Assembly (NCBI RefSeq): GCF_022539505.1
Contig: NC_061513.1
Coordinates: forward strand, 351,955,696 to 352,019,695
Reading direction: 5' to 3'
DNA length: 64,000 bases
Origin: Lolium rigidum
Lineage: Eukaryota; Streptophyta; Magnoliopsida; Poales; Poaceae
Shown here piece after piece: positions 46,190 to 56,897 of this stretch. The notes beneath the pieces are model-generated. The model worked only from the letters and a program-made list of their open reading frames with translations. It was not told the origin of the DNA and made no database searches. Made by a program: the position numbers and the translations under genes. Numbering within the stretch: position 1 is the stretch's first letter; each line of letters opens with the position of its first letter.

Positions 46190-49145
46190 TACACACTTTA
46201 CGCGCCTAGGCGAAGGCGTTAAAAAAGCGCTTATGGGAGACAACCCATGTTTTTACTACAGTACCTTTATTTTATATTTAAGTCTTGGAAGTTGTTTAGT
46301 ACTGTAGAAACCTCTCCTTATCTTAGTTTTGTGCATTGTTGTGCCAAGTAAAGTCTTTGATAGTAAGGTTCATACTAGATTTGGATTACTGCGCAGAAAC
46401 AGATTTCTTTGCTGTCACGAATTTCGACCTGCCTCTGCTGTAGGTAGCTCAGAAAAATGTGCCAATTTACGTGCGTGATCCTCGGATATGTACGCAACTT
46501 TCATTCAATTTGGGCATTTTCATTTGAGCAAGTCTGGTGCCATTTTAAAATTCGTCTTTACGAACTGTTCTGTTTTGACAGATTCTGCCTTTTATTTCGC
46601 ATTGCCTCTTTTGCTATGTTGGATGAATTTCTTTGATCCATTAATGTCCAGTAGCTTTGTGCAATGTCCAGAAGTGTTAAGAATGATTATGTCACCTCTG
46701 AACATGTAAATTTTTATTGTGCACTAACCCTCTAATGAGTTGTTTCGAGTTTGGTGTGGAGGAAGTTTTCAAGGATCAAGAGAGGAGGATGATACAATAT
46801 GATCAAGGAGAGTGAAAGATCTAAGCTTGGGGATGCCCCGGTGGTTCACCCCTGCATATTTTAAGAAGACTCAAGCGTCTAAGCTTGGGGATGCCCAAGG
46901 CATCCCCTTCTTCATCAACAACATTATCAGGTTCCTCCCACGAAACTATATTTTTATTCCATCACATCTTATGTACTTTGCTTGGAGCGTCGGTTTGTTT
47001 TTGTTTTTGTTTTTGTTTGAATAAAATGGATCCTAGCACTCATTGTGTGGGAGAGAGACACGCTCCGCTGTTGCATATGGACAAATATGTCCTTAGGCTT
47101 TACTCATAGTATTCATGGCGAAGGTTGAATCTTCTTCGTTAAATTGTTATATGGTTGGAATCGGGAAATGCTACATGTTGTAATTCTAAAATTTCTTGAA
47201 TAATTTGATACTTGGCAATTGTTGTGCTCATGTTTATTCTCTTGCATCATATACTTTGCACCCATTAATGAAGAAATACATAGAGATTGCTAAAATTTGG
47301 GTTTGCATATTTGGTCTCTCTAAAGTCTAGATAATTTCTAGTATTGAGTTTTGAACAACAAGGAAGACGGTGTAGAGTCTTATAATGTTTACAATATGTC
47401 TTTTATGTGATTTTTGCTGCACCGGTTCATCCTTGTGTTTGTTTCAAATAACCTTGCTAGCCTAAACCTTGTATCGAGAGGGAATACTTCTCATGCATCC
47501 AAAATCCTTGAGCCAACCACTATGCCATTTGTGTCCACCATACCTACCTACTACATGGTATTTCTCCGCCATTCCAAAGTAAATTGCTTGAGTGCTATCT
47601 TTAAAATTTCCATCATTCGCCTTTGCAATATATAGCTCATGGGACAAAATAGCTTAAAAACTATTGTGGTATTGAATATGTACTTATGCACTTTATCTCT
47701 TATTAAGTTGCTTGTTGTGCGATAACCATGTTCTCGGGGACGCCATCAACTACTCTTTGTTGAATATCATGTGAGTTGCTATGCATGTCCGTCTTGTCCG
47801 AAGTAAGGGAGATTTACCACTCATTTAATGGTTAGAGCATGCATATTTTTAGAGAAGAACATTGGGCCGCTAACTAAAGCCATGAATCATGGTGGAAGTT
47901 TCAGTTTTGGACATATATCCTCAATCTCATATGAGAACATTAATTGTTGCTACATGCTTATGCATTAAAGAGGAGTCCATTATCTGTTGTCTATGTTGTC
48001 CCGGTATGGATGTCTAAGTTGAGAATAATGAAAAGCGAGAAATCCAATGCGAACTTTCTCCTTAGACCTTTGTACGAGCGGCATAGAGGTACCCCTTTGT
48101 GACACTTGGTTAAAACATGTGTATTGCGATGATAATCCTGGTAATCCAAGCTAATTAGGACAAGGTGCGGGCACTATTAGTATACTATGCATGAGGCTTG
48201 CAACTTGTAAGATACTCCCTCCATTCTGAAATACTATGCATTCTAGGCTTAGAATTTGTTCTGAAATAGTATGCATTCTGAGTGGGACCCACTAGGTAAT
48301 TAATGTCTAGGAGTTAATCAACCCTTTAATCACGCAGCAGCACACCTACCTGATCCCATCCCCACGAGAAAACAACCTCTCCGTCCCCAACTAGCAAACG
48401 TTTTAGCATGCAAATTGCATGGCTACCATTAATTCTTTCTTTGGGTATAGGGCCGACGCATGGATTTCTGTCTATTTACTCACCGTCAGCTAAACTAAGT
48501 AGTACTAATAAATACACTTTTTATTTGTCTGAAATTCTCTAGAATGCATAGTATTTCAGAATGGAGGGAGTATAATTTACATGATATATATGCTTTATTA
48601 CTACCGTTGACAAAATTGTTTCATGTTTTCAAAACCAAAGCTCTAGCACAAATATAGCAATCGATGCTTTCCTCTTTGAAGGACCATTCTTTTACTTTTA
48701 TGTTGAGTCAGTTCACCTATCTCTCTCCACCTCAAGAAGCAAACACTTGTGTGAACTGTGCATTGATTCCTACATACTTGCATATTGCACTTGTTATATT
48801 ACTTTACATTGACAATATCCATGAGATATACATGTTATAAGTTGAAAGCAACCGCTGAAACTTAATCTTCCTTTGTGTTGCTTCAATACCTTTACTTTGA
48901 TTTATTGCTTTATGAGTTAACCCTTATGCCAGACTTATTGATGCTTGTCTTGAAGTACTATTCATGAAAAGTCTTTGCTTTATGATTCAGTTGTTTACTC
49001 ATGTCATTACCATTGTTTTGATCGCTGCATTCATTACATATGCTTACAATAGTATGATCAATGTTATGATGGCATGTCACTCCAGAAATTATCTTTGTTA
49101 TCGTTTACCTGCTTCGGGACGAGCAGGAACTAAGCTTGGGGATGC
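46190..49145 (+). other. Non-coding 3' internal region of the second Athila-type element
   Basis: Colinear with 23296-25880 (opposite strand). AAGCTTGGGGATGC polypurine motifs occur at about 46825-46838, 46878-46893 and, next to the 3' LTR, 49131-49145. No open frame of note. Confidence 0.8.
48215..48570. mobile_element. Stowaway-type MITE (356 bp), TSD TA
   Basis: Terminal inverted repeats CTCCCTCCATTCTGAAATAC and the matching GGAGGGAG end, flanked by TA at 48213-48214 and 48571-48572. The sister element at about 23864-23872 has the uninterrupted site, proving the insertion and its direction in time. Non-coding; relies on a mariner-type transposase in trans. Confidence 0.93.
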
Positions 49146-50736
49146 TGATACGTCTCCGACGTATCGATAATTTCTTATGTTCCATGCCACATTATTGATG
49201 ATATCTACATGTTTTATACACATTATATGTCGTATTTATGCATTTTCCGGCACTAACCTATTAACGAGATGCCGAAGAGCCAGTTGTTGTTTTCTGCTGT
49301 TTTTGGTTTCAGAAATCCTAGTAAGGAAATATTCTCGGAATTGGACGAAATCAACGCCCATGGGCCTATTTTTACACGAAGCTTCTAGAAGACCGGAGGG
49401 AAGACGAAGTGGGGCCACGGGGCGCCGCCACACTAGGGCGGCGCGGCCCAGGGGGGCCCGCGCGGCCCTGGCGTGTGGGGCCCCCGTGACCCCTCCGAGG
49501 CTGCCCTTCTGCCTACTTATAGCCTTCGTTGCGAAACCCCCAGTACCGAGAGCCACGATACGGAAAACCTTACTGAGACGCCGCCGCCGCCAATCCCATC
49601 TCGGGGGACTCAGGAGATCGCCTCCGGCACCCTGCCGGAGAGGGGAATCATCTCCTGGAGGACTCTTCACCGCCATGGTCGCCTCCGGAGTGATGAGTGA
49701 GTAGTTCACCCCTGGACTATGGGTCCATAGCAGTAGCTAGATGGTTGTCTTCTCCTTATGTGCTTCATTGTCGGATCTTGTGAGCTGCCTAACATGATCA
49801 AGATCATCTATCCGTAATGCTATATGTTGTGTTTGTCGGGATCCGATGGATAGAGAATACTATGTTATGTTGATTATCAATCTATTACCTATGTGTTGTT
49901 TATGATCTTGCATGCTCTCCGTTATTAGTAGAGGCTCTGGCCAAGTTTTTGCTCTTAACTCCAAGAGGGAGTATTTATGCTCGATTGTGGGTTCATGCCT
50001 CCATTAAATCTGGGACAGTGACAGAAAGTTCTAAGGTTGTGGATGTGCTGTTGCCACTAGCGATAAAACATTGATGCTATGTCCAAGGATGTAGTTATTG
50101 ATTACATTACGCACCATACTTAATGCAATTGTCTGTTGTTTACAACTTAATACTGGAAGGGGTTCGGATGATAACCTGAAGGTGGACTTTTTAGGCATAG
50201 ATGCGTGCTGGATAGCGGTCTATGTACTTTGTCGTAATGCCCAATTAAATCTCACAATACTCATCATATCATGTATGTGCATGGTCATGCCCTCTCTATT
50301 TGTCAATTGTCCGACTGTAATTTGTTCACCCAACATGCTATTTATCTTATGGGAGAGACACCTCTAGTGAACTGTGGACCCCGGTCCATTCTTTTACATT
50401 GAATACAATCTACTGCAATACTTGTTCTACTCGTTTTCTGCAAACAATCATCATCCAGACTATACATCTAATCCTTTGTTACGGAAAGCCGGTGAGATTG
50501 ACAACCTCACTGTTTCGTTGGGGCAAAGTACTTTGGTTGTGTTGTGCAGGTTCCACGTTGGCGCCGGAATCCCTGGTGTTGCGCCGCACTACATCCCGCC
50601 ACCATCAACCTTCAACGTGCTTCTTGGCTCCTACTGGTTCGATAAACCTTGGTTTCTTACTGAGGGAAAACTTGCCGCTGTACGCATCACACCTTCCTCT
50701 TGGGGTTCCCAACGGACGCGTGCTGTACGCGTATCA
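49146..50736 (+). repeat. 3' LTR of the second Athila-type element
   Basis: 1591 bp, TGATACGTCTCC to TACGCGTATCA, very similar to 43703-45298; three-unit heat-shock element GAA-GC-TTC-TA-GAA near 49378-49390. Confidence 0.94.
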
Positions 50737-51250
50737 GTGAGCCTACAACCAAGTACAAGCTCTTGTCTATAGCCTCGGGGCTACTCCCATCGGGAACACT
50801 GTTCGTGTACCCGATGAAATTGAGGAAGTCATGATAAGCATATTTCGAGTTATGATATAACTCTTCATATACTCCCATCGGGAGGATAAGATTAAAAAAA
50901 ATATAAGTCATCATATGACTCGAACAAATGTGCTATTCCAGCAGCCGAAAAAGGCACTCGACAATATATTCTCAGAGCGCCTCAGTAACGATTTAATCTC
51001 TGAATGCCGCAATACTTTGCGAAGGTAAGACCCCAGGATCCATCCTGCGCGGCGTGGCATCGCACCCGAATGCGCTCTGCTAACTTTTTCAGTATCAACA
51101 GATGCGGAGAAAAATCCTGACGGACGCGATAGGTACCTGATAAAACACGACTGGAGTTCGGCATATGGTGAGCCCTTAAGCGGCACATGTCGAATCTAAT
51201 GATGGAAATTCTCCCTGATTCTTCGATTCAAGCAAAATCTCGGGGGCTAC

Positions 51251-51681
51251 TGACATAGGCATCCCCAATGGGCCTACCGAATATAGTACCCGGGGTTTAC
51301 TGAAGGCCCATGACTCGAAGTTTACGAAGCCCGGAAGCCCAGTTAAGAGATAGTTTGGAAAGATAGAGTTGTATTAGGAATGCAGACTTGTAACTATTAT
51401 GGGACGAACTCAAAGAGTCTCCCGGTCTTTGTAACTTCTACATCACGAAACCTTTGGCTCCGCATCCTATATAAGGGGGAGTCGAAGAAGAAAGAGAGGA
51501 TCAATTTCATTGTCAACATAACCCTAGTTTTCTAGCAGTCGAGTACTTTTCCGGCTGAAACCCTCGAGATCTACTTGCCCTCTACTTCCCTGAAAACCCT
51601 AGTCTACAATCCGTAGGCATTGACAAGTCGATACCTTGTCACTAGCTGCGCATTTGTGGGCGAGGAGAGGAGGCGCCAACA
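51251..51681 (+). repeat. 3' LTR of Tat-1 (about 431 bp)
   Basis: Begins TGACATAGGCATCC right after the polypurine tract CTCGGGGGCTAC (51239-51250). It holds a TATA box (CTATATAAGG, 51468-51477) and ends GGCGCCAACA at 51681. The right end is inferred from the CA terminus and the abrupt change to AT-rich repeats; the partner LTR is not in the window. Confidence 0.75.
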
Positions 51682-52030
51682 ATGCATGATTTAATTTCAA
51701 TTATTGTATGAATAATTTAATTTCTATTTGTGTGATTGTATGAATAGTTTAATGTATATTTGTGTGATTGTATGAATAGTTTAATGTATATTTGTGTGAT
51801 TGTATGAATAACTAAAATATTGTATGAATAATTTAATTTCTATATGTGTGATTGTATGAATAACTAAAATATTGTATGAACAATTTATATGATTGATATG
51901 CTGTTTCAAAATATTGTTAAAAGAAAATAATTTTTTGGGGTGATGTATGGGGTGCATCGGTGTGGAAACAACATCCCTAAATAGAGGATGCAGTGCCGGT
52001 GCCCCTGCCGGCGCCCCGGTGGAGATGCTC
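51682..52030. mobile_element. PIF/Harbinger-like MITE fragment with a 32-bp minisatellite
   Basis: From 51690 to 51890 a unit of about 32 bp (TTTAATGTATATTTGTGTGA...) is repeated at least three times with degenerate copies. The right end GGTGGAGATGCTC at 52018-52030, followed by TAA, resembles the GAGCATCTCCAC terminus of Harbinger-type MITEs. The left end is not seen, possibly because Tat-1 inserted into it. Confidence 0.5.
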
Positions 52031-52151
52031 TAAGGAAGTGAGCGTCCGCTAGAGGGATTTTGCTTGAAACCCTCTTTGAAGTCCGTACATACGGTTGCCG
52101 AGTCGTCCCCCGCATGCTTGCACAAGACCTGCCCCCCCCCGCTATATTAAC

Positions 52152-52738
52152 TACTCCCTCCGTCCATAAATGTAAGACGTTGGGAGTTTCACGGTAAAAA
52201 AAATTTAGGCACGAAAATTTCCGAAGTTTTCCAGTTTACCCTCCCACCTCACACACTCCGTCTCCCACTCGCTTCACTCCACCGCTCGTCCACTCGCGTC
52301 CCTCCATCGACGGGGTGCTCCGCCGCCACCGCATGTGCCCCCACCCTCCCACCACCTCACGCCGCCACCTAGCTCTCTAGACGACGCGCCCTATGCGGCC
52401 TCTTGCCACCCCCACCCTCAGCCCCCAGCCGCCTAGACGATGGGCAAGGCCAATTTTTCACTTGGTGTCCCAAGATCCGTGAGCGTCGGCGCTCGATTCA
52501 TCGCCGGTGGAGCTGGATCCATCACCAGTGAAGGAGAATGTGTCCGGAGACGAAGGAGAAGGAGACCCGTGTAGTTGGGATGTGTGATGATTGGAGCTCC
52601 CCTCCTGCCAGCCATCAACCCCCCTGGCCGCGGAGCTCCAACTCCCCTCTGCTGAGGTCCCGAGTTGGACGGCGAAGGATGAGCATGTCAAAGCTAGTAA
52701 CTTTTCCCCGCTTGGCCCACGGCTGCCGTCCGCAACAC
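52152..52738. other. Stowaway-like terminus followed by unassigned GC-rich sequence
   Basis: TACTCCCTCCGTCCATAAAT at 52152 is a typical Stowaway-type end, but no matching opposite terminus is found nearby, so it is a fragment or a longer diverged element. From about 52250 to 52738 the DNA is GC-rich with short open frames in several directions that I cannot assign to any protein. Confidence 0.45.
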
Positions 52739-52950
52739 TGATGGCGTGCACTCGTAGTATGTAGGCACGCTGTTGGGGAACCCCAAGAGGAAGGTGTGAA
52801 GAGCACAGCAGTAAGTTTCCCTCAGTACGAAACCAAGGTTTAGTCGACTAGTAGGAGAAAGGCGTGACTTCTGAAGGTGTTGCTGGCTGACTAGTGGCAG
52901 GGCGCACTACCAGCGTCAGCAACAACGTGGAACATGCACACCACACCGTG
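52739..52950 (-). repeat. Diverged Athila-type LTR end fragment
   Basis: TGATGGCGTGCACTCG, then GTTGGGGAACCCCAAGAGGA and a CACAGCAGTAAGTTTCCCTC-like stretch, match the inner LTR end seen at 16296-16400 and 28244-28340, with clear divergence. It is an old remnant of a related family. Confidence 0.7.
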
Positions 52951-52959
52951 GGAACAATA

Positions 52960-54850
52960 CGGGGCTCCCCCTGCCAGTCTCCGCCGGCTCCGGTAAGGTG
53001 TACCCGTTGATATGCGAGAGGGAAAAGAACAACTGACTACTCCGTCCCATTTTAGATCTTATGGTTAACACGAGTATTACGACACAAGAATCACTGGACA
53101 ACATTTGACGTTAATCCTAGGTGAATACATTCCCAGTTGCAATGGAACCTCCACCATCATCTCAAACGATGGTTCCATTGCCTACCACATAGTTATATTC
53201 ATAATCGTGAAAGTAATCTTTTGCTTTTAAATGTAGAAGTGATAAGTATAGTACTTTGCAATTAATTTGATGAAAATAATCAAATGGCATGATCAAGTGA
53301 TGAACTTGCCTTTCTTGACTGCAAGATTATGCAGTCAAAAGCTTCGAGGCGATATAACCCTAGATCTTATGGTAAGGACAATGTTTAAAGGATTAGCAAA
53401 TATGCTATAATGCATAAGTATGAGATGCAATCGCTCTAAGTGGTGACGTAACCCCGATGATTTAAGATTGGTGATTTGTAATTATTTCTTTAGGATGTGT
53501 TGCACTTTTAGACTGGTTCCGCAAACAAGTTTATTATTAGGGTTTGGTTAACTTGGTATCATATACAAGCGGTGTTGTACATCATAATAATAATAATAAT
53601 AATAATAATAGCACAAAAGAATAGTAGTGGTCATATTCTTAATAGGTAATGAACATTGGTTAAATTTAAGTCCTATGAGACTTGGTTGATGATTACTTGT
53701 TATTTACTTCAAAAGAATAACTTTTGAAGAACATATTTCTTAAGGAACAATAAGCACTTCAAATGGGGTTGTCGACTTCTAGGGTTTAGTATTCCTTTAC
53801 AATGGTTTCACTAAGTAAGTATGAGGTGGTCTTAAACAAGATTGAGTTCGTATACCTCTAGTACTTGCAGGGTTTAGGTAAGCATAAGCATATAAGGTAA
53901 ATTGCTACAACAATGTTGCTAGGATGGTTGATCACCATGGTTTATACCAAGGAAGGATGATTAAGGTGATGACATGAAACAAACAAATTACGATTTCTAC
54001 CAAATCCTTACTATTTCATCATATAAGGTTTATTCAAAATGAAGACATGAAATGATAACTTCATGTGTATTTGGCTTGTTCTATTTTAGTAGATCATGAG
54101 CATGCATTTATTTATTGCATACTATGGATCTATAAATAAGGTTAAGTTCACATGATTACAGTTCCTAAGCTCCTAGGGTTTTAGGGCTGAAAGCAATTTG
54201 AGGTTTTACATAAAACAATAGAGTTAGGGTTTTACTCATCATAGAACTAAGGCTTCATGATATTATTAGGTTTCCAATTTCCTATGTAATTTTTAAAGTA
54301 ATAACTTATTGAGTAAAGTTCAAATTAAGAAACTACTTTTAAATAAAAGTCAATGATGGGTTTTATCATTTTCCTATTTTATTACTTTAAAAGAATAATA
54401 ATTAAGGTAAAATGGTAAATACAACATTATGATTTAAATTTAAATACTAGTGGTTAAATAGAAAATTAATTTAATGTTTTCTTTATGTACTGAATGTATA
54501 GTACTTATTAGAGAATTTTTTTACTAATTATTGGAATTTTATTGGAATTTAGGAAAAAAGAAAAGACTTAAATAGTAAGTACTTAATAATTAACCTTTTA
54601 TTTTAGTTAAAAAATTGAGATTATATTTTTATTGATTGGGTTTATTCTTTTTTTTTTTGAAAATTTTGATATCTTAATTGTATTTTACTGAGTTTAAATG
54701 GATTTACTATGAATTTTCTAAGTTTATACAATTTTCTGGAATTTGAATTTGAATTCAAACAGAAGATAATATTTGTATCCGGAACAGACCTAACCCTATT
54801 CAAAGAACATGCGGGTCCAGCAGCCAAATCAGCTACCATGTGGGCAGGAC
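52960..54850 (-). repeat. Old chromovirus-type LTR fragment, similar to the LTR at 5985-10972
   Basis: Blocks such as GATCTTATGGTTAACACG, CAATGGAACCTCCACCAT and ATGGTTCCATTGCC occur in the same order as at 7100-7280, with further colinear but diverged text to about 54850. Contains (ATA)n at 53584-53610. No coding sequence; boundaries are approximate. Confidence 0.6.
53584..53610. repeat. (ATA)n microsatellite
   Basis: Nine uninterrupted trinucleotide units inside the old LTR fragment. Confidence 0.9.
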
Positions 54851-55428
54851 CAAGTCAAACCGGTCAATGGGCCCTACTGATTATATCACCTCCCCGAAGG
54901 GCGCTCCGACGATCAACGACAACAACGATTCCAAGCTCCAGGGGATGCGCGAGATGGTCCACTCGAACCCCCACTCGATTTTAAACCTAACGGTGACGTG
55001 GCCTCCACGAAATGATCAAAGCTACTTCGACGAGCACCTCTGCGGCGGCTCTCCCTGACGAATAAGTTACAAATAACAACCCAGATTGTTGTCGTAATTA
55101 TTCGTCAAAGTTTACAACAACTCAAAAAATAGATTGTTGTTTACATGGTTCAGCAAAGTTGGTAACTGAAACTTAGTTTCAATTTTCAATTTTGTTGACC
55201 TAGCAAGGTGGCCCGCGCACATGCGCCGGCAGAGTCTTTATGAAATAAACTTTTGTCTTTTCTTGTTTAGAAACCATAGAATGTATGTTGTTTTTCTTGA
55301 TAGACATATAACACATCTGTAGGTGTGATCATCACACAATCGATAAGCTTAGCATAAAACAATAAATTACCATTGAGCCAGAAAGCCGCGGAATCATTAA
55401 AACATTAATGGTAATCCGTTGATCACAA
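54851..55428. other. Unassigned sequence
   Basis: A moderately GC-rich part (54880-55050) with short open frames, then AT-rich DNA. A GTGGCCCGCGC...GCGCCGG stretch near 55208-55230 resembles a terminus seen in other grass repeats, but I cannot name it. No gene seen. Confidence 0.4.
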
Positions 55429-55445
55429 TGATACAAATAAAGGTT

Positions 55446-55763
55446 GAGGACGTGGGCATAGCCCAGTGGTTGGGGTCGCAGTGGCGCACCCCAACGACCA
55501 GAGTTCGAATCCTATCAGGAAAGAATTTCTGGAATTCTCACGCCAAGGTCCCGCTTCTACTATATCATTTAGTGTCTAGTTCCTCCTAGCACTAATTCTT
55601 TTTTGACGACGTGGGCTTAGCCCAGTGGTTAGGGTCGCAGTGGCGCACCCTAACGACCAGAGTTCGATTCCTGTCAGGGACGAATTCTGGAATTGTCACG
55701 CCAAGTCCCGCTTCTACTATATCAATAGTGTTCTAGTTCCTCCTAGACACCGTTTCATTTTTT
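55446..55763 (+). mobile_element. Dimeric tRNA-derived SINE (2 x 159 bp) with 17-bp TSD
   Basis: Two related monomers (55446-55604, 55605-55763) each start GA(G/C)GACGTGGGC. Each carries an A-box-like TGGGCATAGCCCAGTGG / TGGGCTTAGCCCAGTGG and a B-box-like GAGTTCGAATCC / GAGTTCGATTCC, and each ends in a T run. The pair is flanked by one 17-bp direct repeat, TGATACAAATAAAGGTT, at 55429-55445 and 55764-55780, so it inserted as a unit by LINE-type target-primed reverse transcription. The T-rich tail and sequence fit Au-like grass SINEs. Confidence 0.88.
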
Positions 55764-55780
55764 TGATACAAATAAAGGTT

Positions 55781-56057
55781 AACATATCTCTATATACTCG
55801 TATTTGCATGATTATAATCCAATAATTAATGCGTTACAATATGTGAGTATCAACAATTGTACAATCTGAATTTGGTAATATGTGCATGTACTAACATTTT
55901 ACATGTACCAAGTAAAGGAGGCAATCGTCTATGATTAAGTACCTCAACAATGTGCAAGTAAGCTACCACGTGCCTGAGTAGCTCCATCGTCTTGCTTTCC
56001 GGGTGCAATGTGACTATGCTAGGAATACTTCATGCCCGGGAGCAAACAAATAAGGTT
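55781..56057. other. Unassigned AT-rich sequence
   Basis: No open frame, repeat terminus or known motif recognised. Confidence 0.4.
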
Positions 56058-56066
56058 GTCGTTTTT

Positions 56067-56458
56067 GGGAAATTCAATTTGGCTCCCGGGTGCGTATGTT
56101 CCCTCTATCAACAAAACATATTTCGAACTGTGAAAAAATTATGACAAAAAATTCTACATGTGCATCTCCATAATATATGTGTGTGCGTCAAGTTTCACGA
56201 AAAAATAAAAAAATTTGTGGCTTATGTAAAAAAGAGAAAACTTATCATGTAAAAGCATTGTTTTTAGCACTGAATTTTGTCTTTTTTACACACGTCACAT
56301 GATAAGTTTATTTTTTATGAAACGACTTTGTAAGCGTGTAGCACCTGAAGATGTACATATACAATTTTTGTTTCAATTTTTTTGAAATTTAAAATATGTG
56401 TAAGATGCATTTGAAAACATAGGGAGCATATGCTCCCATGTTCCAAAACACCACTCCC
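56067..56458. mobile_element. Mutator-type MITE (392 bp), 9-bp TSD GTCGTTTTT
   Basis: The element starts GGGAAATTCAATTTGG and ends CCAAAACACCACTCCC. The two ends pair as degenerate inverted repeats of 38 bp or more, and further arms (AAACTTATCATGT / ACATGATAAGTTT) make most of it a long hairpin. It is flanked by GTCGTTTTT at 56058-56066 and 56459-56467; a 9-bp duplication is the Mutator signature. Non-coding. Confidence 0.8.
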
Positions 56459-56645
56459 GTCGTTTTTGAACTACTCAACATCATCCTGCAGGCATTAACA
56501 TTAGCAACACACTTTTCTTATAGATAAACCATAATGATTAATTTAGGTCATACAATGGCATAGGATGGTCAAGATAAGATCTTAATCTACAGTGAAGAAG
56601 GTAGTCCCAACCTGCTAGTCCTGTTATCCTTGTGCACTCCCATCA

Positions 56646-56897
56646 TTAGACATCATGCTCAGGCCTGATCATGCTGCAAGCGAAACATTGAAAGCTCGTC
56701 TCCTCCGGCGCGGTTGAACACCTTCTGCACATGTCTAATGGGGCGACGTCAACTGGTGGTCTCCCAATCAAGAACGACTCATGTGGTGCCAGCATCGGAC
56801 TGTTTCCTGCTCCAATTCCGTGTAAATATTTATATAAACCAAATACTTTCTGTAATTGATTATGAGTTAGCATGTAGGCTGACACTGACTCGCACAA
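56646..56897 (-). pseudogene. Gene-like fragment with a Cys-rich end, unidentified
   Basis: The frame reads GNSPMLAPHESFLIGRPPVD, then LDMCRRCSTAPEETSFQC, FAC and a stop at 56646. Two C-x2-C pairs 12 residues apart could bind zinc. GC content is higher than the surroundings, as in an exon. The upstream part of the frame (from 56897) is AT-rich and unlikely to be coding. I recognise no family; it may be a captured or decayed host exon, or chance. Confidence 0.25.

Larger units (their letters stand above)
43703..50736 (+). mobile_element. Second Athila-type element with an unrecognised ORF, TSD GTGAG
   Basis: LTRs at 43703-45298 and 49146-50736, flanked by GTGAG at 43698-43702 and 50737-50741. 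The LTRs, tRNA-Asp primer site, A/T-rich leader and 3' non-coding region are colinear with the minus-strand element at 16296-29814. However, the gag-protease block is replaced by a different, shorter ORF. Total 7.0 kb; no pol. It carries a Stowaway MITE in its 3' region. Confidence 0.94.
14082..51681 (+). mobile_element. Tat-lineage Ty3-gypsy element 'Tat-1', 3' half, split by four nested insertions
   Basis: Own segments are 14082-16295, 29820-31166, 39733-40212, 41779-43702 and 50742-51681, about 6.9 kb. Joined, they give integrase (plus strand), a convergent antisense gene region (minus strand), a non-coding region with polypurine-like repeats, and a 3' LTR. Each junction shows a perfect 5-bp duplication (CTCAT, CTCCC, GGAAG, GTGAG), and coding sequence continues across three of them. 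Gag, protease and RT are missing: the Sirevirus inserted at 14081 and the rest is off the left edge. Confidence 0.88.

Noticed and set aside
48215..48570. Regulatory hairpin belonging to the Athila-type element
   Set aside because: The sister element lacks it and keeps the intact TA target, so it is a later MITE insertion.
11365..49709. Recurrent open frames of 100-200 residues in each Athila-type LTR (for example 22760-23264, 29257-29783, 43818-44267, 49177-49709)
   Set aside because: The same GC-rich LTR region is open in many frames on both strands; frames differ between copies and carry no domain.
55453..55672. Two tRNA-like genes (A-box and B-box motifs)
   Set aside because: No cloverleaf can be drawn with proper acceptor and anticodon stems; the motifs belong to a SINE dimer with a 17-bp target duplication and T tails.
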